Positions 34,881 to 44,132 of a DNA stretch of 64,000 nucleotides are shown one piece after another; positions within the stretch are counted from its first letter, which is position 1; the number at the start of each line of letters is the position of its first letter. The position numbers were made by a program, and so were the translations under genes. This DNA is from an uncultured Saprospiraceae bacterium (GTDB lineage Bacteria > Bacteroidota > Bacteroidia > Chitinophagales > Saprospiraceae), in the NCBI GenBank assembly GCA_938015595.1, contig CALLPI010000010.1:150167-214166 (forward strand), given 5' to 3'. Below the pieces are notes generated by a model. That model was not told the DNA's origin and did not search any database. It saw nothing but the letters and a program-made list of their open reading frames with translations.

Positions 34881-35663
34881 TTACTCTAATTCTGCATTGT
34901 ACCAATAGGAGTGAATGCTCGAGGCCATAGATTCTGCCCAGCAGCTAGAGGCTCCTGTTTGATAGTAGAGGTGTATCTGCGATGGCGAGGTGTCTTTCAG
35001 CCCAATGACAAAGTGCTGAGGCAGATAGCCGCCAGCAACGATGGGTCTTTTGATATGTATGGCATCCTGCGCGACTTCTATGCTTTCGTCTGGCTGAGCA
35101 GCGGCAAAGGTGACTTTTTCCTTAGGAATATACCAGCCCTGATTGTCTTTGTAGTCCACAATGATTAAGGCATCTGGCCCCGTCGCCATGCCTAGCTCTG
35201 CCTTCTCATCCATAAAAGGGGCTATATTTTGGGGCTTCATTTGCCAGTACAGCGCCAAGTCGTGCAGACGCAGCATGGCTCTGTCTTCCCATACGGGTCT
35301 GGAAAAAGACAATGCGTAAAACATAGCCAATACATACCCGCCGGCAACACCTACGGCCAAGCTACCTAATAGCAGAATGATCCGAAATACGGAGTGCCGA
35401 ATATGCTTGAACAACAGGGCCGTAATGAATATCAACGACGCATAGAACACTACTGTGGGGATGGAACGCCTCACGTTGGCCCAAAACTCGGTGGAGGCGC
35501 TGTAAACCACAGGCTTTTGGCCTGGCAAATCAAATGGCTTAAAGCTTTGTACAGCCCGCTCGCCCGAGTAGTTGAATGAGTACATGAGCATGGAATCCAT
35601 CTGTGCGGATGTAGCGCATTGCACAGACAGCCACAAGGCACCCACCAAAAGTACCTTTTTCAT
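34881..35663 (-). CDS. unrecognised membrane protein
   Basis: The 260-residue protein has a signal peptide (about 1-21, ending ATSAQ), two membrane helices (about 68-86 and 93-118: VVFYASLIFITALLF; IILLLGSLAVGVAGGYVL) and a C-terminal domain of about 130 residues that should be periplasmic or cytosolic depending on topology. The tail ends WAESMASSIHSYWYNAELE. I do not recognise a family. ATG 35663 gives a proper signal sequence; a longer frame to 35747 would run upstream across the promoter. It is divergent from wecB. Confidence 0.7.
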   Translation of the reverse strand: MKKVLLVGALWLSVQCATSAQMDSMLMYSFNYSGERAVQSFKPFDLPGQKPVVYSASTEFWANVRRSIPTVVFYASLIFITALLFKHIRHSVFRIILLLGSLAVGVAGGYVLAMFYALSFSRPVWEDRAMLRLHDLALYWQMKPQNIAPFMDEKAELGMATGPDALIIVDYKDNQGWYIPKEKVTFAAAQPDESIEVAQDAIHIKRPIVAGGYLPQHFVIGLKDTSPSQIHLYYQTGASSCWAESMASSIHSYWYNAELE

Positions 35664-35705
35664 TAGGTGTTCAAAGTTTGAAGAGCCATTGGACTTTTTC
35701 TGATA

Positions 35706-35713
35706 CAAATTTA
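35706..35713 (-). promoter_or_regulatory. -7 promoter element of the membrane protein gene
   Basis: On the minus strand TAAATTTG is an exact TAnnTTTG match, 42 bases upstream of ATG 35663. A near match for wecB on the plus strand (CACTTTTG, 35726-35733) lies beside it, so the two divergent promoters would be packed within 30 bases. Confidence 0.5.
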
Positions 35714-35753
35714 AAGGTAAAATGCCACTTTTGGGCTTCAAACGCAAAAAGGT

Positions 35754-36869
35754 ATGAAAAAAATCCTTTTTATTCTCGGCACTCGCCCGGAGGCCATCAA
35801 GCTGGCGCCGCTCATCCGAGAATTACGCGACCACCCCAAGTACTTCGATGTCAAAGTAGGACTTACAGGGCAACACCCTAAAATGGCGGATGAAGCATTT
35901 AGAATGTTCGACCTATCGCCTGATTTTACTTTAAATACCCCTCACGAGGCCTACACGCTCACCGCACTGAATGCACACATGCTCACGGCATCTGAGACAC
36001 TCATTCAAAAGGCAAGGCCTCACCTGGTCATAGTACAAGGCGACACCGCATCAACACTAGGCGGCGCTTCGGCGGCTTTTTACGAACGCATACCCGTAGC
36101 ACACGTGGAAGCCGGCTTGCGCAGTGGTTCGCTGGAGAGCCCCTTCCCGGAGGAGTTCAATCGCATGACCATTACGCGGATGTCCCAGTGGCACTTTGCA
36201 CCCACTCCTTCCGCACAACAAAACCTGCTGAATGAAGGCGTTGCACCTGAACGCATTCTCCTGAGCGGCAATACGGGTATTGATGCCTTGCTATATGCAC
36301 TGAATTTGCTCCGTCACGCTCCTGAAACGCTAGCTCAGTGCAAGGGCAGATGGAAGCAAGCCATGAGCGCCCATGCCCAGCTGATTGCCGTGACGCTGCA
36401 CCGAAGGGAAAACTTAGTACACCTGGAAAATATATGCCGCGCGCTGCGTCAGCTCGTGGAGCAGCAGCCTTCCCTGCACCTGGCTTTCATTGTGCATCCC
36501 AACCCAGAGGTGTACCGCCCCGTACATCGCATACTGGGCAAGCATCCGCAGGTCTCATTATCTCCGCCACTGAATTACATGGAGATGCTGGCCCTACTCC
36601 ACTTCAGCAGCCTTATCATCACCGATAGCGGCGGCATACAAGAGGAAGCCCCTACCCTGGGCAAGCCCATTGTAGTGGTGCGAAGCCGTACCGAAAGGCA
36701 GGAGTTGCTGGGAGCACATGCTGCTACATTGTGCGACCCGCTGCACGACAGCCTAGAAAAAGCAGTTCAAACGACGCTACAAACGAGGGTTTCACCTGCT
36801 GCGGTCAATCCCTTTGGCGATGGAAAAGCAGCACAGCGCATTGCTACTTTTTTGAAAAAGGTACTGTAA
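35754..36869 (+). CDS. wecB: UDP-N-acetylglucosamine 2-epimerase (non-hydrolysing)
   Basis: The 371-residue enzyme interconverts UDP-GlcNAc and UDP-ManNAc for surface polysaccharide synthesis. Family motifs are ILGTRPEAIKLAPLI at the start, VQGDTASTLGGA, HVEAGLRSG, TLHRRENL and TDSGGIQEEAP. The length is normal. No polysaccharide cluster is adjacent. It is followed by the phoD promoter, eight bases after its stop. Confidence 0.95.
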   Translation: MKKILFILGTRPEAIKLAPLIRELRDHPKYFDVKVGLTGQHPKMADEAFRMFDLSPDFTLNTPHEAYTLTALNAHMLTASETLIQKARPHLVIVQGDTASTLGGASAAFYERIPVAHVEAGLRSGSLESPFPEEFNRMTITRMSQWHFAPTPSAQQNLLNEGVAPERILLSGNTGIDALLYALNLLRHAPETLAQCKGRWKQAMSAHAQLIAVTLHRRENLVHLENICRALRQLVEQQPSLHLAFIVHPNPEVYRPVHRILGKHPQVSLSPPLNYMEMLALLHFSSLIITDSGGIQEEAPTLGKPIVVVRSRTERQELLGAHAATLCDPLHDSLEKAVQTTLQTRVSPAAVNPFGDGKAAQRIATFLKKVL

Positions 36870-36876
36870 GAATGCC

Positions 36877-36884
36877 TACTTTTG
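36877..36884 (+). promoter_or_regulatory. -7 promoter element of the PhoD-like gene
   Basis: TACTTTTG is an exact TAnnTTTG match, 17 bases before ATG 36902. A TTTG at 36851-36854 with a 22-base spacer could be the -33 box. Confidence 0.55.
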
Positions 36885-36901
36885 CACACAAACCAAGAGC
36901 C

Positions 36902-38227
36902 ATGCGTCTGCTTTTTATCGTTGCCCTACTGATTCCCAGCTTCTTTCGTCTAAATGCACAACATCAGCTATTGCAGTCTGGTCCCATGGTGGGCTATGCT
37001 GAAATGCTGGAAGTAGCCCTATGGGTACAAACTAAAGCACCAGCTGAAGTACAAATTGCCTACTGGGATCTGCAAAAACCCAAAGACACCCTACTGACCG
37101 ACCCCGTACAAACGCAAAAAAACACGGCCTTCACTGCCAAACTCATAGCCGACCGCGTACAGCCCGGCCAGCAATACGGTTACCGGCTCTACATCAACAA
37201 CCAACCTGTATCGCTTCCTTACCCTACTCAATTCCAGACGATTCCACTATGGCAATGGCGCACCGACCCACCCAATTTCACCCTGGCTACCGGCTCCTGC
37301 GCCTATGTCAATGACCCACCCTACGACCGCCCTGGCACACCCTATGGCGGCGACTACCAAATCTTTAACGCCATTCTGGACAAACGCCCTGACTTCATGC
37401 TTTGGTTAGGCGACAATATTTATCTGCGCGAATCCGACTTCAACTCCCGTACCGGCGTCCTCTACCGCAACACCCACACCCGCTCCCTGCCCGAACTCCA
37501 GCCTCTGCTAGCCTCTGTACACCATTACGCCATCTGGGACGACCACGACTTCGGCCCCAATGACTCTGACGCCAGCTACCCCTTCAAAGACTGGACCCTG
37601 GAGGCCTTTAAACTCTTTTGGGCCAATCCTTCCTTTGGGGTCAATGACCAGAAAGGCATCACTACTTTCTTTCGGTGGAGCGACATTGACTTCTTCTTGC
37701 TAGACAACCGCTACTTCCGCACCGCAAACAACCGCAAAACCGGCGAGGCCCAAATCCTAGGCAAAACTCAAATTGAATGGCTCATCAGTGCCTTGGTCAA
37801 CAGCCGAGCACCCTTCAAAATAGTAGCAGTAGGCGGTCAGGTACTCAATTCTGCCCCAGTATTCGAAAACTTCAGCGCCAACCGCCACTATACTGAACGC
37901 GACTACTTGCTACAGCGCATAGAAGAGGAAAAAATCAAAGGTGTAGTTTTTCTAACTGGTGACCGCCACCACACTGAACTTAGCAAACTGGTAAACAAAG
38001 CCGGCAATACGGTATACGACCTTACTGTATCGCCCCTGACCTCCGGTGCCGCCCGTACTACGCCCGACGAACCCAACATCTACCGCGTAGCGGGTACATT
38101 CATCAACCAGCGCAATTTTGCTACCCTCCAGTTTTCAGGGCCGCGTACATCCAGATCGCTTACCATCCGAGTATTCGATTCCAACGGAGTAGAGCTGTGG
38201 GCTAAAGAAATCAAAGCTGGCGAATAA
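36902..38227 (+). CDS. PhoD-like alkaline phosphatase family protein
   Basis: The 441-residue secreted metallophosphoesterase has a signal peptide ending at LNAQ (about residue 20), an N-terminal beta-sandwich (about 25-125) and the PhoD catalytic domain. Metal-site motifs are WLGDNIYLRESDF, WDDHDFGPND and TGDRHHTEL. It should hydrolyse phosphomono- or diesters in the periplasm or outside, using iron and calcium as in PhoD, but no phosphate-regulated neighbours are seen. ATG 36902 follows the promoter; longer frames run through wecB. Confidence 0.9.
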   Translation: MRLLFIVALLIPSFFRLNAQHQLLQSGPMVGYAEMLEVALWVQTKAPAEVQIAYWDLQKPKDTLLTDPVQTQKNTAFTAKLIADRVQPGQQYGYRLYINNQPVSLPYPTQFQTIPLWQWRTDPPNFTLATGSCAYVNDPPYDRPGTPYGGDYQIFNAILDKRPDFMLWLGDNIYLRESDFNSRTGVLYRNTHTRSLPELQPLLASVHHYAIWDDHDFGPNDSDASYPFKDWTLEAFKLFWANPSFGVNDQKGITTFFRWSDIDFFLLDNRYFRTANNRKTGEAQILGKTQIEWLISALVNSRAPFKIVAVGGQVLNSAPVFENFSANRHYTERDYLLQRIEEEKIKGVVFLTGDRHHTELSKLVNKAGNTVYDLTVSPLTSGAARTTPDEPNIYRVAGTFINQRNFATLQFSGPRTSRSLTIRVFDSNGVELWAKEIKAGE

Positions 38228-38337
38228 TATTCGGCGCCTGTAATTTTTTTCTTGGTCAGATGAAAAAATACCGCTTATTTTGATCCGCATTTCCAAAAAA
38301 ACTAAAAGCAGTGGTAAACTGCACTGAGTTCACTCCA

Positions 38338-38583
38338 ATGAACAGAACCACATCGAAAAAACGCCTGGCGCTAATCCTTCTCTTGTTGGGAAGCGCAACG
38401 GCTTCGTGGGCGTCCCAAACGGCTACAACTGATTTTATGCGTAGCACCGGCAAGATTTACGTGGTGGTGGCAGTCATTGCCGTAGTATTCATCGGCATTG
38501 TACTGTTTTTGATTTTCTTGGAAAGACGACTAACCAAATTGGAAAACCAAATTCGAGACAATGAGCCAGGACAGAATCGTTAG
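38338..38583 (+). CDS. CcmD-family membrane protein (orphan)
   Basis: The 81-residue protein has a signal-like N-terminal helix (about 9-25), a short linker containing DFMRSTGKIYVVVAVI, and a second membrane helix (about 42-65) ending in LERRLTKLENQI. This fits the Bacteroidota CcmD family, normally part of the cytochrome c maturation operon with CcmB and CcmC. None of those genes is here. Its end overlaps the start of the glutamate dehydrogenase gene by 23 bases, implying coupled translation. ATG 38338 is preferred to GTG 38311. Confidence 0.65.
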   Translation: MNRTTSKKRLALILLLLGSATASWASQTATTDFMRSTGKIYVVVAVIAVVFIGIVLFLIFLERRLTKLENQIRDNEPGQNR

Positions 38584-39988
38584 CTTTTACGAAAGCGTTA
38601 CCAATTTTTTCAACAAGGCTGCTCAGTTTACGTCGCACCCAGAGGGCTTGCTCAAACAGATCCAGGTGTGCAATGCCGTGTATCGCACGCTTTTCCCGGT
38701 TAAAATCGGCGATGAAGTACGGGTGATTGAAGCCTATCGCGTGCAGCATAGTCACCACCGCACCCCCACCAAGGGAGGTATTCGTTACTCTATCAACGTT
38801 ACCCAGGAAGAAGTAATGGCCCTGGCTACGCTCATGTCGTACAAATGCGCTATTGTGGACGTACCCTTCGGCGGCGCCAAAGGCGGCGTAAAAATCAACC
38901 CCTGGGATTATACCCCTGACGTACTAGAGCGAATTACGCGCCGCTACACCACAGAGTTGATCGCCCGCAACTTCATTGGCCCCTCTGTGGACGTACCTGC
39001 CCCTGACTACGGTACCGGTGAGCGCGAAATGGCCTGGATATACGACACCTACCGCACCTTCAAAGGCGCCGATATTGATGCCGCTGGCGTGGTCACTGGC
39101 AAACCCGTCAACCAACATGGCATTCGCGGGCGCAAAGAAGCCACCGGGCGCGGCGTTTACTACGGCGCCCGCGAAGCCTGCAACATCCCAGAAGACATGA
39201 AAAAACTAGGCCTTAGCACCGGCCTCAAAAACAAGCGTATGATCGTGCAAGGCCTCGGCAACGTAGGCTCTTACACGGCCATGATCTCGCAGGATGAGGG
39301 TGGTGCCATCATTGTAGGCATAGGCGAGTTTGAAGGCGCCATCTACAACCCTGATGGCTTCAACATCCACGAGGTGATGAAGTTTCGCCAGGAAAATGGC
39401 TCTATACTAGGCTTTCCCGGCGCGCAGTCCATCCCCAAAGAAAAACGCGAAAGCATTCTTGAATATGATTGTGATATACTTGTGCCGGCTGCCTTGGAAG
39501 AAGTCATCAACTACAAGAATGCTGCTCGTATCAAAGCCAAAATCATCGCTGAAGCCGCCAATGGCCCCATCACCTCACGTGCAGAGGAAATACTCCTGGA
39601 TGCCGGCAAGCTCATCATACCTGACGTGTATCTCAATGCAGGCGGGGTGACGGTATCCTACTTCGAGTGGCTCAAAAACCTCTCACACATGCGCTTTGGC
39701 CGCCTTGAAAAACGCTTCGACCAGCAAAGACTTGAAAAACTGGTGCAAATGGTAGAGCGCGAAGTAGGCAGGCTGGTGAGCGATGAGGAGAAAGCCATGA
39801 TTGCCCGTGGCGCCGACGAAATAGACCTGGTGCGCTCCGGCCTGGAAGAAACCATGATCAATGCCTACCACCAGATTCGCAAAGAAAAAGAAGACAACCC
39901 CAAAATACCCGACCTACGCACAGCAGCTTTTGTAAATGCCATCAATAAAATTAGCAATGACTACATGGCTATGGGCATCTTCCCGTAA
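38561..39988 (+). CDS. Glu/Leu/Phe/Val dehydrogenase
   Basis: The 475-residue amino acid dehydrogenase carries the catalytic lysine region VDVPFGGAKGGV (about 107-118), TPTKGGIRYS for substrate binding, and a Rossmann segment MIVQGLGNVGSYTA (about 228-242). Glutamate dehydrogenase is the likeliest activity, interconverting glutamate and 2-oxoglutarate. It overlaps the CcmD-like gene and is followed by an Lrp-type regulator on the same strand, which may respond to amino acids. Confidence 0.92.
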   Translation: MSQDRIVSFYESVTNFFNKAAQFTSHPEGLLKQIQVCNAVYRTLFPVKIGDEVRVIEAYRVQHSHHRTPTKGGIRYSINVTQEEVMALATLMSYKCAIVDVPFGGAKGGVKINPWDYTPDVLERITRRYTTELIARNFIGPSVDVPAPDYGTGEREMAWIYDTYRTFKGADIDAAGVVTGKPVNQHGIRGRKEATGRGVYYGAREACNIPEDMKKLGLSTGLKNKRMIVQGLGNVGSYTAMISQDEGGAIIVGIGEFEGAIYNPDGFNIHEVMKFRQENGSILGFPGAQSIPKEKRESILEYDCDILVPAALEEVINYKNAARIKAKIIAEAANGPITSRAEEILLDAGKLIIPDVYLNAGGVTVSYFEWLKNLSHMRFGRLEKRFDQQRLEKLVQMVEREVGRLVSDEEKAMIARGADEIDLVRSGLEETMINAYHQIRKEKEDNPKIPDLRTAAFVNAINKISNDYMAMGIFP

Positions 39989-40027
39989 AAGTCGCCATAC
40001 ACTCACAACCAAGCTATCTGACCGCAC

Positions 40028-40060
40028 TCCGGCCTGGGTGCTTTGGGCGCCCAAGCCGGA
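40028..40060 (+). terminator. GC-rich hairpin after the glutamate dehydrogenase gene
   Basis: TCCGGC and GCCGGA, extended by TGGG/CCCA across one mismatch, form a strong stem 39 bases after the stop. Only TTCCCTTC follows rather than a T run, so it is a weak intrinsic terminator or an mRNA-stabilising hairpin. Confidence 0.4.
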
Positions 40061-40163
40061 TTCCCTTCAATGACCCTAAAAAAATTTTGAAATTTTGTTT
40101 TGACTCTCGCTTTAGTTTCGTTGTTTTGCGCGGTAAAAGATATTCTTCACAAATCTTACCATC

Positions 40164-40637
40164 ATGTCGGACAAACTGGATAAAATAGACCTTAAAATTC
40201 TGCGCATCTTGCAAGAAAATAGCAAGATCACTAACCTAGACCTGTCAAAAAAAATTGGTCTATCACCAGCCCCCACGCTCGAACGCGTAAAAAAACTGGA
40301 GCAAACTCATGTCATTGAGAGCTATCACGCCAAAGTAAGCCCCCAAGCCATTGGCTTGAATGTCAAGACCTTCGTGCTGGTATCACTGGCCTGGCAAAAG
40401 GAAAACGCCCTCAACCACTTCTTAGAAAAAATTAAGGAAATTGACGAAATCACAGAGTGCTACATCATCACCGGCGAGGCCGATTTCTTAGTTAAGATCG
40501 TTTGTAAAGACATCCCTACCTACGAGCAGTTGCTGTTCAAAACCCTCTCGCAAATTGAAGAAATCGAGCGCCTGCGTACCTTGATGACGCTCTCCACGGT
40601 CAAAGACTCCAAGATTCTGCCTTTTAAGTATGAATAG
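40164..40637 (+). CDS. Lrp/AsnC-family transcriptional regulator
   Basis: The 157-residue regulator has an N-terminal winged helix-turn-helix (about 5-65: LDKIDLKILRILQENSKI, LSKKIGLSPAPTLERVKKLE) and a C-terminal RAM/AsnC ligand domain (about 70-145: ITGEADFLVKIV). Such proteins form octamers and sense amino acids. Its place after the glutamate dehydrogenase gene suggests control of amino acid metabolism; this is inference. The upstream gap holds GTTGTTTTGC (about 40120-40129), a poor -7 match. Confidence 0.93.
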   Translation: MSDKLDKIDLKILRILQENSKITNLDLSKKIGLSPAPTLERVKKLEQTHVIESYHAKVSPQAIGLNVKTFVLVSLAWQKENALNHFLEKIKEIDEITECYIITGEADFLVKIVCKDIPTYEQLLFKTLSQIEEIERLRTLMTLSTVKDSKILPFKYE

Positions 40638-40729
40638 CTTGCCGCTCCGTACGGAGTACAAAGCACCTAAAATATCGGGAACCGCTACCGACTTGCTCGG
40701 ACGGCGGCTCTCTCTTTGACTGTACTAGT

Positions 40730-41551
40730 ATGCGCTCTTCCAGTTTGTTGTGGCGCTTAGAGTCTCTCGACGCTCCTGGCGAAGCCTGGCTTTTCGGCAC
40801 CATGCACGTGCGCGACAAGGCTGCCTTTACCCACCTGGAACGAGCCATGCGTGCGCTGGAGGCCTGCGAAGCCTTTGCCGCTGAGTTCAACCTGGATGAA
40901 GCCCCCGAAAGTGGCCTAGAGGCCCAACTGTTGCTTCCCGAGGGCCAGTCGCTGGCTACATTGCTAAAACCGCGCCGATACGCAAAAGTACGCAAAAGTC
41001 TGCAAAAATATGCAGGAATAGACCCCGACCTCGTGCCCCGCTACACCCCTTTTGCCTGGCTCAGCCTGATAGACAGCACTCACTTTGCTCAAGACCACGC
41101 CCTGCCCTTGGATGAACACCTCTGGCTTCATGCCCGAGAAGCGGGTAAACAAATATACGGCCTGGAATCTTTTGCCGCACAAATAGACATCATACAACGC
41201 ATACCACTTGACCAGCAATGCCGCGCCCTGGTCGCCTGGGCCAGCCGGCCAGCTACTCACCGACGGCACCTGGAGCGTCTCACTCAGGCCTATCAGTTGG
41301 GCGATATACACCGTTTATATCACGCATCCAAAAGAAGCCTGGGCGGCCTGCGCAAACTGCTGCTCTATGACCGCAATCGCCTTATGGCTACTCGCATACA
41401 TGAATTGGCGCAGCAGCAAACGCTATTCGTGGCTGTGGGCGCCTCGCACTTGGCCGGAGGAAAAGGCATCATTCGGCTGCTAAAAGGCATGGGATGGAGG
41501 GTCTTGCCCCCATTTTTAGATAATACATCCAACGCGCCTGGGGCGGTGTAA
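40730..41551 (+). CDS. TraB/GumN-family protein without signal peptide
   Basis: The 273-residue protein has the two GxxH motifs of the TraB/GumN (Tiki-like) fold: LFGTMHV near residue 24 and VGASHL near residue 241. Tiki relatives are metal-dependent proteases. Most bacterial members are secreted; here the protein begins directly with the first strand of the domain (SLLWRLESLDAPGEAWLFG) and no signal peptide or membrane helix is seen, so it should be cytosolic. It follows the Lrp gene by 92 bases. Confidence 0.8.
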   Translation: MRSSSLLWRLESLDAPGEAWLFGTMHVRDKAAFTHLERAMRALEACEAFAAEFNLDEAPESGLEAQLLLPEGQSLATLLKPRRYAKVRKSLQKYAGIDPDLVPRYTPFAWLSLIDSTHFAQDHALPLDEHLWLHAREAGKQIYGLESFAAQIDIIQRIPLDQQCRALVAWASRPATHRRHLERLTQAYQLGDIHRLYHASKRSLGGLRKLLLYDRNRLMATRIHELAQQQTLFVAVGASHLAGGKGIIRLLKGMGWRVLPPFLDNTSNAPGAV

Positions 41552-41724
41552 AAGGCCCTGAAATACCAGTAGAGCGAATCAGAACCTGTAAAAGTACTCA
41601 CTTGCACATTTGTACATCGCACATTGAAACCTTAAAACTTAAAACACTACTAAATGCGGTTACCCTGATACGACAAACTACTACAATGCCCTTATTGAGC
41701 CAGCAAGTTCTTACCCAAAAATAA

Positions 41725-41732
41725 TACCTTTG
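41725..41732 (+). promoter_or_regulatory. -7 promoter element of the small protein/metallo-hydrolase operon
   Basis: TACCTTTG is an exact TAnnTTTG match, 25 bases before the ATG at 41758. The remainder of the 206-base gap from 41552 shows nothing recognisable. Confidence 0.55.
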
Positions 41733-41757
41733 CCCAGGCAAATCTTCGCCAGAAAAC

Positions 41758-42042
41758 ATGAAATACACGGCGCACAACCTGAAAAAACTGGAATCTCTCT
41801 TTGAGGAGCTCGGCTACGTGATACGATATGAAAAAGGCAACTTTCAGTCTGGTTACTGTATCGTGGAAGATCGTAAAATTGTGGTAATCAATAAGTTTTT
41901 CGATACAGAAGGCCGTATCAACAGCCTGTTGGACATACTGCCCAACCTTCCTGCAGAAGGCATTGCTCTGAGCGACGCTGCTAAGCGCTTTTATCAGGAA
42001 CTTTCGCAAACCGCATCTCATGAGGCCAAAAAAAAACCTTGA
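41758..42042 (+). CDS. conserved small hypothetical protein
   Basis: The 94-residue soluble protein is mixed alpha/beta: a first helix (KLESLFEELGYVIRYEKGNF), strands (GYCIVEDRKIVVINKFF) and a second helical part. Similar small proteins occur next to PhnP-like hydrolases in Bacteroidota. The function is unknown. Its last 23 bases overlap the hydrolase gene in another frame, which indicates an operon with coupled translation. The C-terminal HEAKKKP may simply reflect this overlap. Confidence 0.75.
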   Translation: MKYTAHNLKKLESLFEELGYVIRYEKGNFQSGYCIVEDRKIVVINKFFDTEGRINSLLDILPNLPAEGIALSDAAKRFYQELSQTASHEAKKKP

Positions 42043-42826
42043 CGCCTCCTTCCTGCGGGTTACCATCCTTGGCACAGGTACGTCACAGGGCATTCCTGTC
42101 ATCGGATGCCACTGCGAGGTTTGTCGCTCCGACGACCCTCGTGACCAGCGCCTGCGCACTTCTGCTCTAATTCAAGTCGGCGATTGCCATATCGTCATTG
42201 ACTGCGGCCCGGATTTTCGACAACAAATGCTCAGAACCGGCACAGAACACCTGCACGCTATTCTCATTACGCACGAACACAATGACCACGTTATGGGCAT
42301 GGACGATGTGCGCCCGTTCAACTTTATGCAAAAATGCGATATGCCAATATTCAGCACAGTGCAAGTAGCGCAAGAGCTGCGCGCCCGCTTCGCCTATGCT
42401 TTTGAAACTAACCCCTACCCTGGCGCACCTCGGCTAATGCTCTATGAGATAAACGCGCAAACCCCCTTCTACGTAGAAGGCGTTGAAATACAACCTATTG
42501 AAGTACAACATGGCCAACTTAGCGTGCTGGGTTTTCGCATTGGGCGCTTTGTGTATATCACGGATATGAAGCACATAGCTCCTTCAGAACTCTGGAAACT
42601 GACTAACTGCGATACACTGGTTGTCAATGCCTTGAACCAACAAGGGCACCATTCACACCTAAGCCTAACAGAAGCACTGGATTTCATTCGGCATATCAGG
42701 CCTCGCCAAGCGTTCATCACCCACATCAGCCACACCATGGGGCGCCATTCAGAAGTAAGCCGTTTATTGCCCCACAACGTGGCTTTAGCCTGGGACGGGC
42801 TGAGCTTTGAGGTACCTCTGTTATAG
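42020..42826 (+). CDS. MBL-fold metallo-hydrolase, PhnP-like
   Basis: The 268-residue metallo-beta-lactamase-fold protein starts with the PhnP-type LGTGTSQGIPVIGC and a CxxC (CEVC) that in PhnP helps bind zinc. HEHNDHVMGMD supplies the HxHxDH metal motif, and THISHTMG a later histidine. PhnP acts as a cyclic phosphodiesterase, but in Bacteroidota this family is present without the phosphonate pathway, so the substrate is unknown. It overlaps the preceding small gene. Confidence 0.88.
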   Translation: MRPKKNLDASFLRVTILGTGTSQGIPVIGCHCEVCRSDDPRDQRLRTSALIQVGDCHIVIDCGPDFRQQMLRTGTEHLHAILITHEHNDHVMGMDDVRPFNFMQKCDMPIFSTVQVAQELRARFAYAFETNPYPGAPRLMLYEINAQTPFYVEGVEIQPIEVQHGQLSVLGFRIGRFVYITDMKHIAPSELWKLTNCDTLVVNALNQQGHHSHLSLTEALDFIRHIRPRQAFITHISHTMGRHSEVSRLLPHNVALAWDGLSFEVPLL

Positions 42827-42867
42827 TACTGTGCTGCAGTTGGCACGCAACTCCCGAAATTCTGCGC

Positions 42868-42875
42868 TATCTTTG
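42868..42875 (+). promoter_or_regulatory. -7 promoter element of kbl
   Basis: TATCTTTG is an exact TAnnTTTG match, 26 bases before the ATG at 42902. Confidence 0.55.
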
Positions 42876-42901
42876 CAGCGCATTTCAAATACGCAACCGC
42901 T

Positions 42902-44092
42902 ATGTTTGTCCATGTTGAACCCGCCCTGGCACAAGAAATCCAGGAAATACGCAATGCTGGCCTCTACAAGCAAGAGCGCATCATAGTGACGCCACAAGGC
43001 CCCGAAGTCAAAACCGACAAAGGCCAGAAAGTGCTCAACTTCTGCGCCAACAATTACCTTGGGCTATCTTCGCACCCTGAGGTCATAGAGGCCGCCATTG
43101 AAGCCATACGCACTCATGGTTTTGGCATGTCTTCTGTGCGCTTCATCTGCGGCACTCAAGACCTCCACAAAGAATTGGAACGCAAGACAGCCGAGTTTCT
43201 CGGCATGGAAGATTGCATCTTGTACGCCGCAGCTTTCGATGCCAACGGCGGCTTGTTTGAACCCCTACTTAGCGAGCAGGACGCCATCATCTCCGATGAA
43301 CTCAACCATGCTTCTATCATTGATGGCATCCGCTTATGCAAGGCACAGCGTTTTCGCTACAAGCACAACGATATGAACCACTTGGAGGAGCAACTCCGCC
43401 AGGCTACCTCCGCCCGCCGCAGGCTCATTGCTACCGACGGCGCTTTCTCTATGGACGGTACCATCGCCCAACTAGACAAAATATGCGACCTGGCCGATCG
43501 CTACGATGCCATGGTCATGATTGACGAATGCCATGCCACGGGTTTCCTGGGAGCCACTGGCAGAGGCACACACGAATACCGCCGCGTAATGAACCGGGTG
43601 GACATCATCACCGGCACCTATGGCAAAGCCCTGGGCGGTGCTTCCGGTGGCTTCACTGCCGCCCGCAAAGAGATTGTGGAAGTACTGCGTCAGCGCTCGC
43701 GGCCGTACCTGTTTTCCAACACCCTGGCACCGGCTATTGTCGGGGCCAGCATCAAAGTGTTGGATATGCTTAGTAGCACTACGGCCCTACGCGACAAACT
43801 AGAGCGCAACACCCGTTACTTCCGCCAAGCTATGACCAAGGCCGGATTTGACATACTGCCCGGCGAGCACCCCATCGTACCCATTATGCTCTATGATGCG
43901 CCGCTGTCGCAACAATTTGCTGCCAGATTGCTGGACGAAGGGATTTACGTCATTGGCTTCTTCTATCCGGTAGTGCCCAAAGGCAAGGCACGCATTCGCG
44001 TACAACTCTCCGCAGCCCACGAGCAGGAGCACCTGGAGCGCGCTGTGGCGGCTTTTACCAAAATAGGGAAAGAATTAGGAGTGCTAAAATAA
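42902..44092 (+). CDS. kbl: glycine C-acetyltransferase (2-amino-3-ketobutyrate CoA ligase)
   Basis: The 396-residue PLP enzyme cleaves 2-amino-3-ketobutyrate with CoA to glycine and acetyl-CoA, the second step of threonine breakdown. It shows the alpha-oxoamine synthase fold: [37 protein letters not shown], and the PLP lysine in [12 protein letters not shown]. Length and motifs point to Kbl rather than BioF or serine palmitoyltransferase. The partner threonine dehydrogenase is not adjacent. Confidence 0.93.
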   Translation: MFVHVEPALAQEIQEIRNAGLYKQERIIVTPQGPEVKTDKGQKVLNFCANNYLGLSSHPEVIEAAIEAIRTHGFGMSSVRFICGTQDLHKELERKTAEFLGMEDCILYAAAFDANGGLFEPLLSEQDAIISDELNHASIIDGIRLCKAQRFRYKHNDMNHLEEQLRQATSARRRLIATDGAFSMDGTIAQLDKICDLADRYDAMVMIDECHATGFLGATGRGTHEYRRVMNRVDIITGTYGKALGGASGGFTAARKEIVEVLRQRSRPYLFSNTLAPAIVGASIKVLDMLSSTTALRDKLERNTRYFRQAMTKAGFDILPGEHPIVPIMLYDAPLSQQFAARLLDEGIYVIGFFYPVVPKGKARIRVQLSAAHEQEHLERAVAAFTKIGKELGVLK

Positions 44093-44103
44093 AACTTTTT
44101 GTT

Positions 44104-44111
44104 TATTTTTG
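44104..44111 (+). promoter_or_regulatory. -7 promoter element of the radical SAM gene
   Basis: TATTTTTG is an exact TAnnTTTG match, 21 bases before ATG 44133. A longer frame from TTG 44109 would start inside the element. Confidence 0.55.
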
Positions 44112-44132
44112 TCCATTCAAAAGTGGACAACC

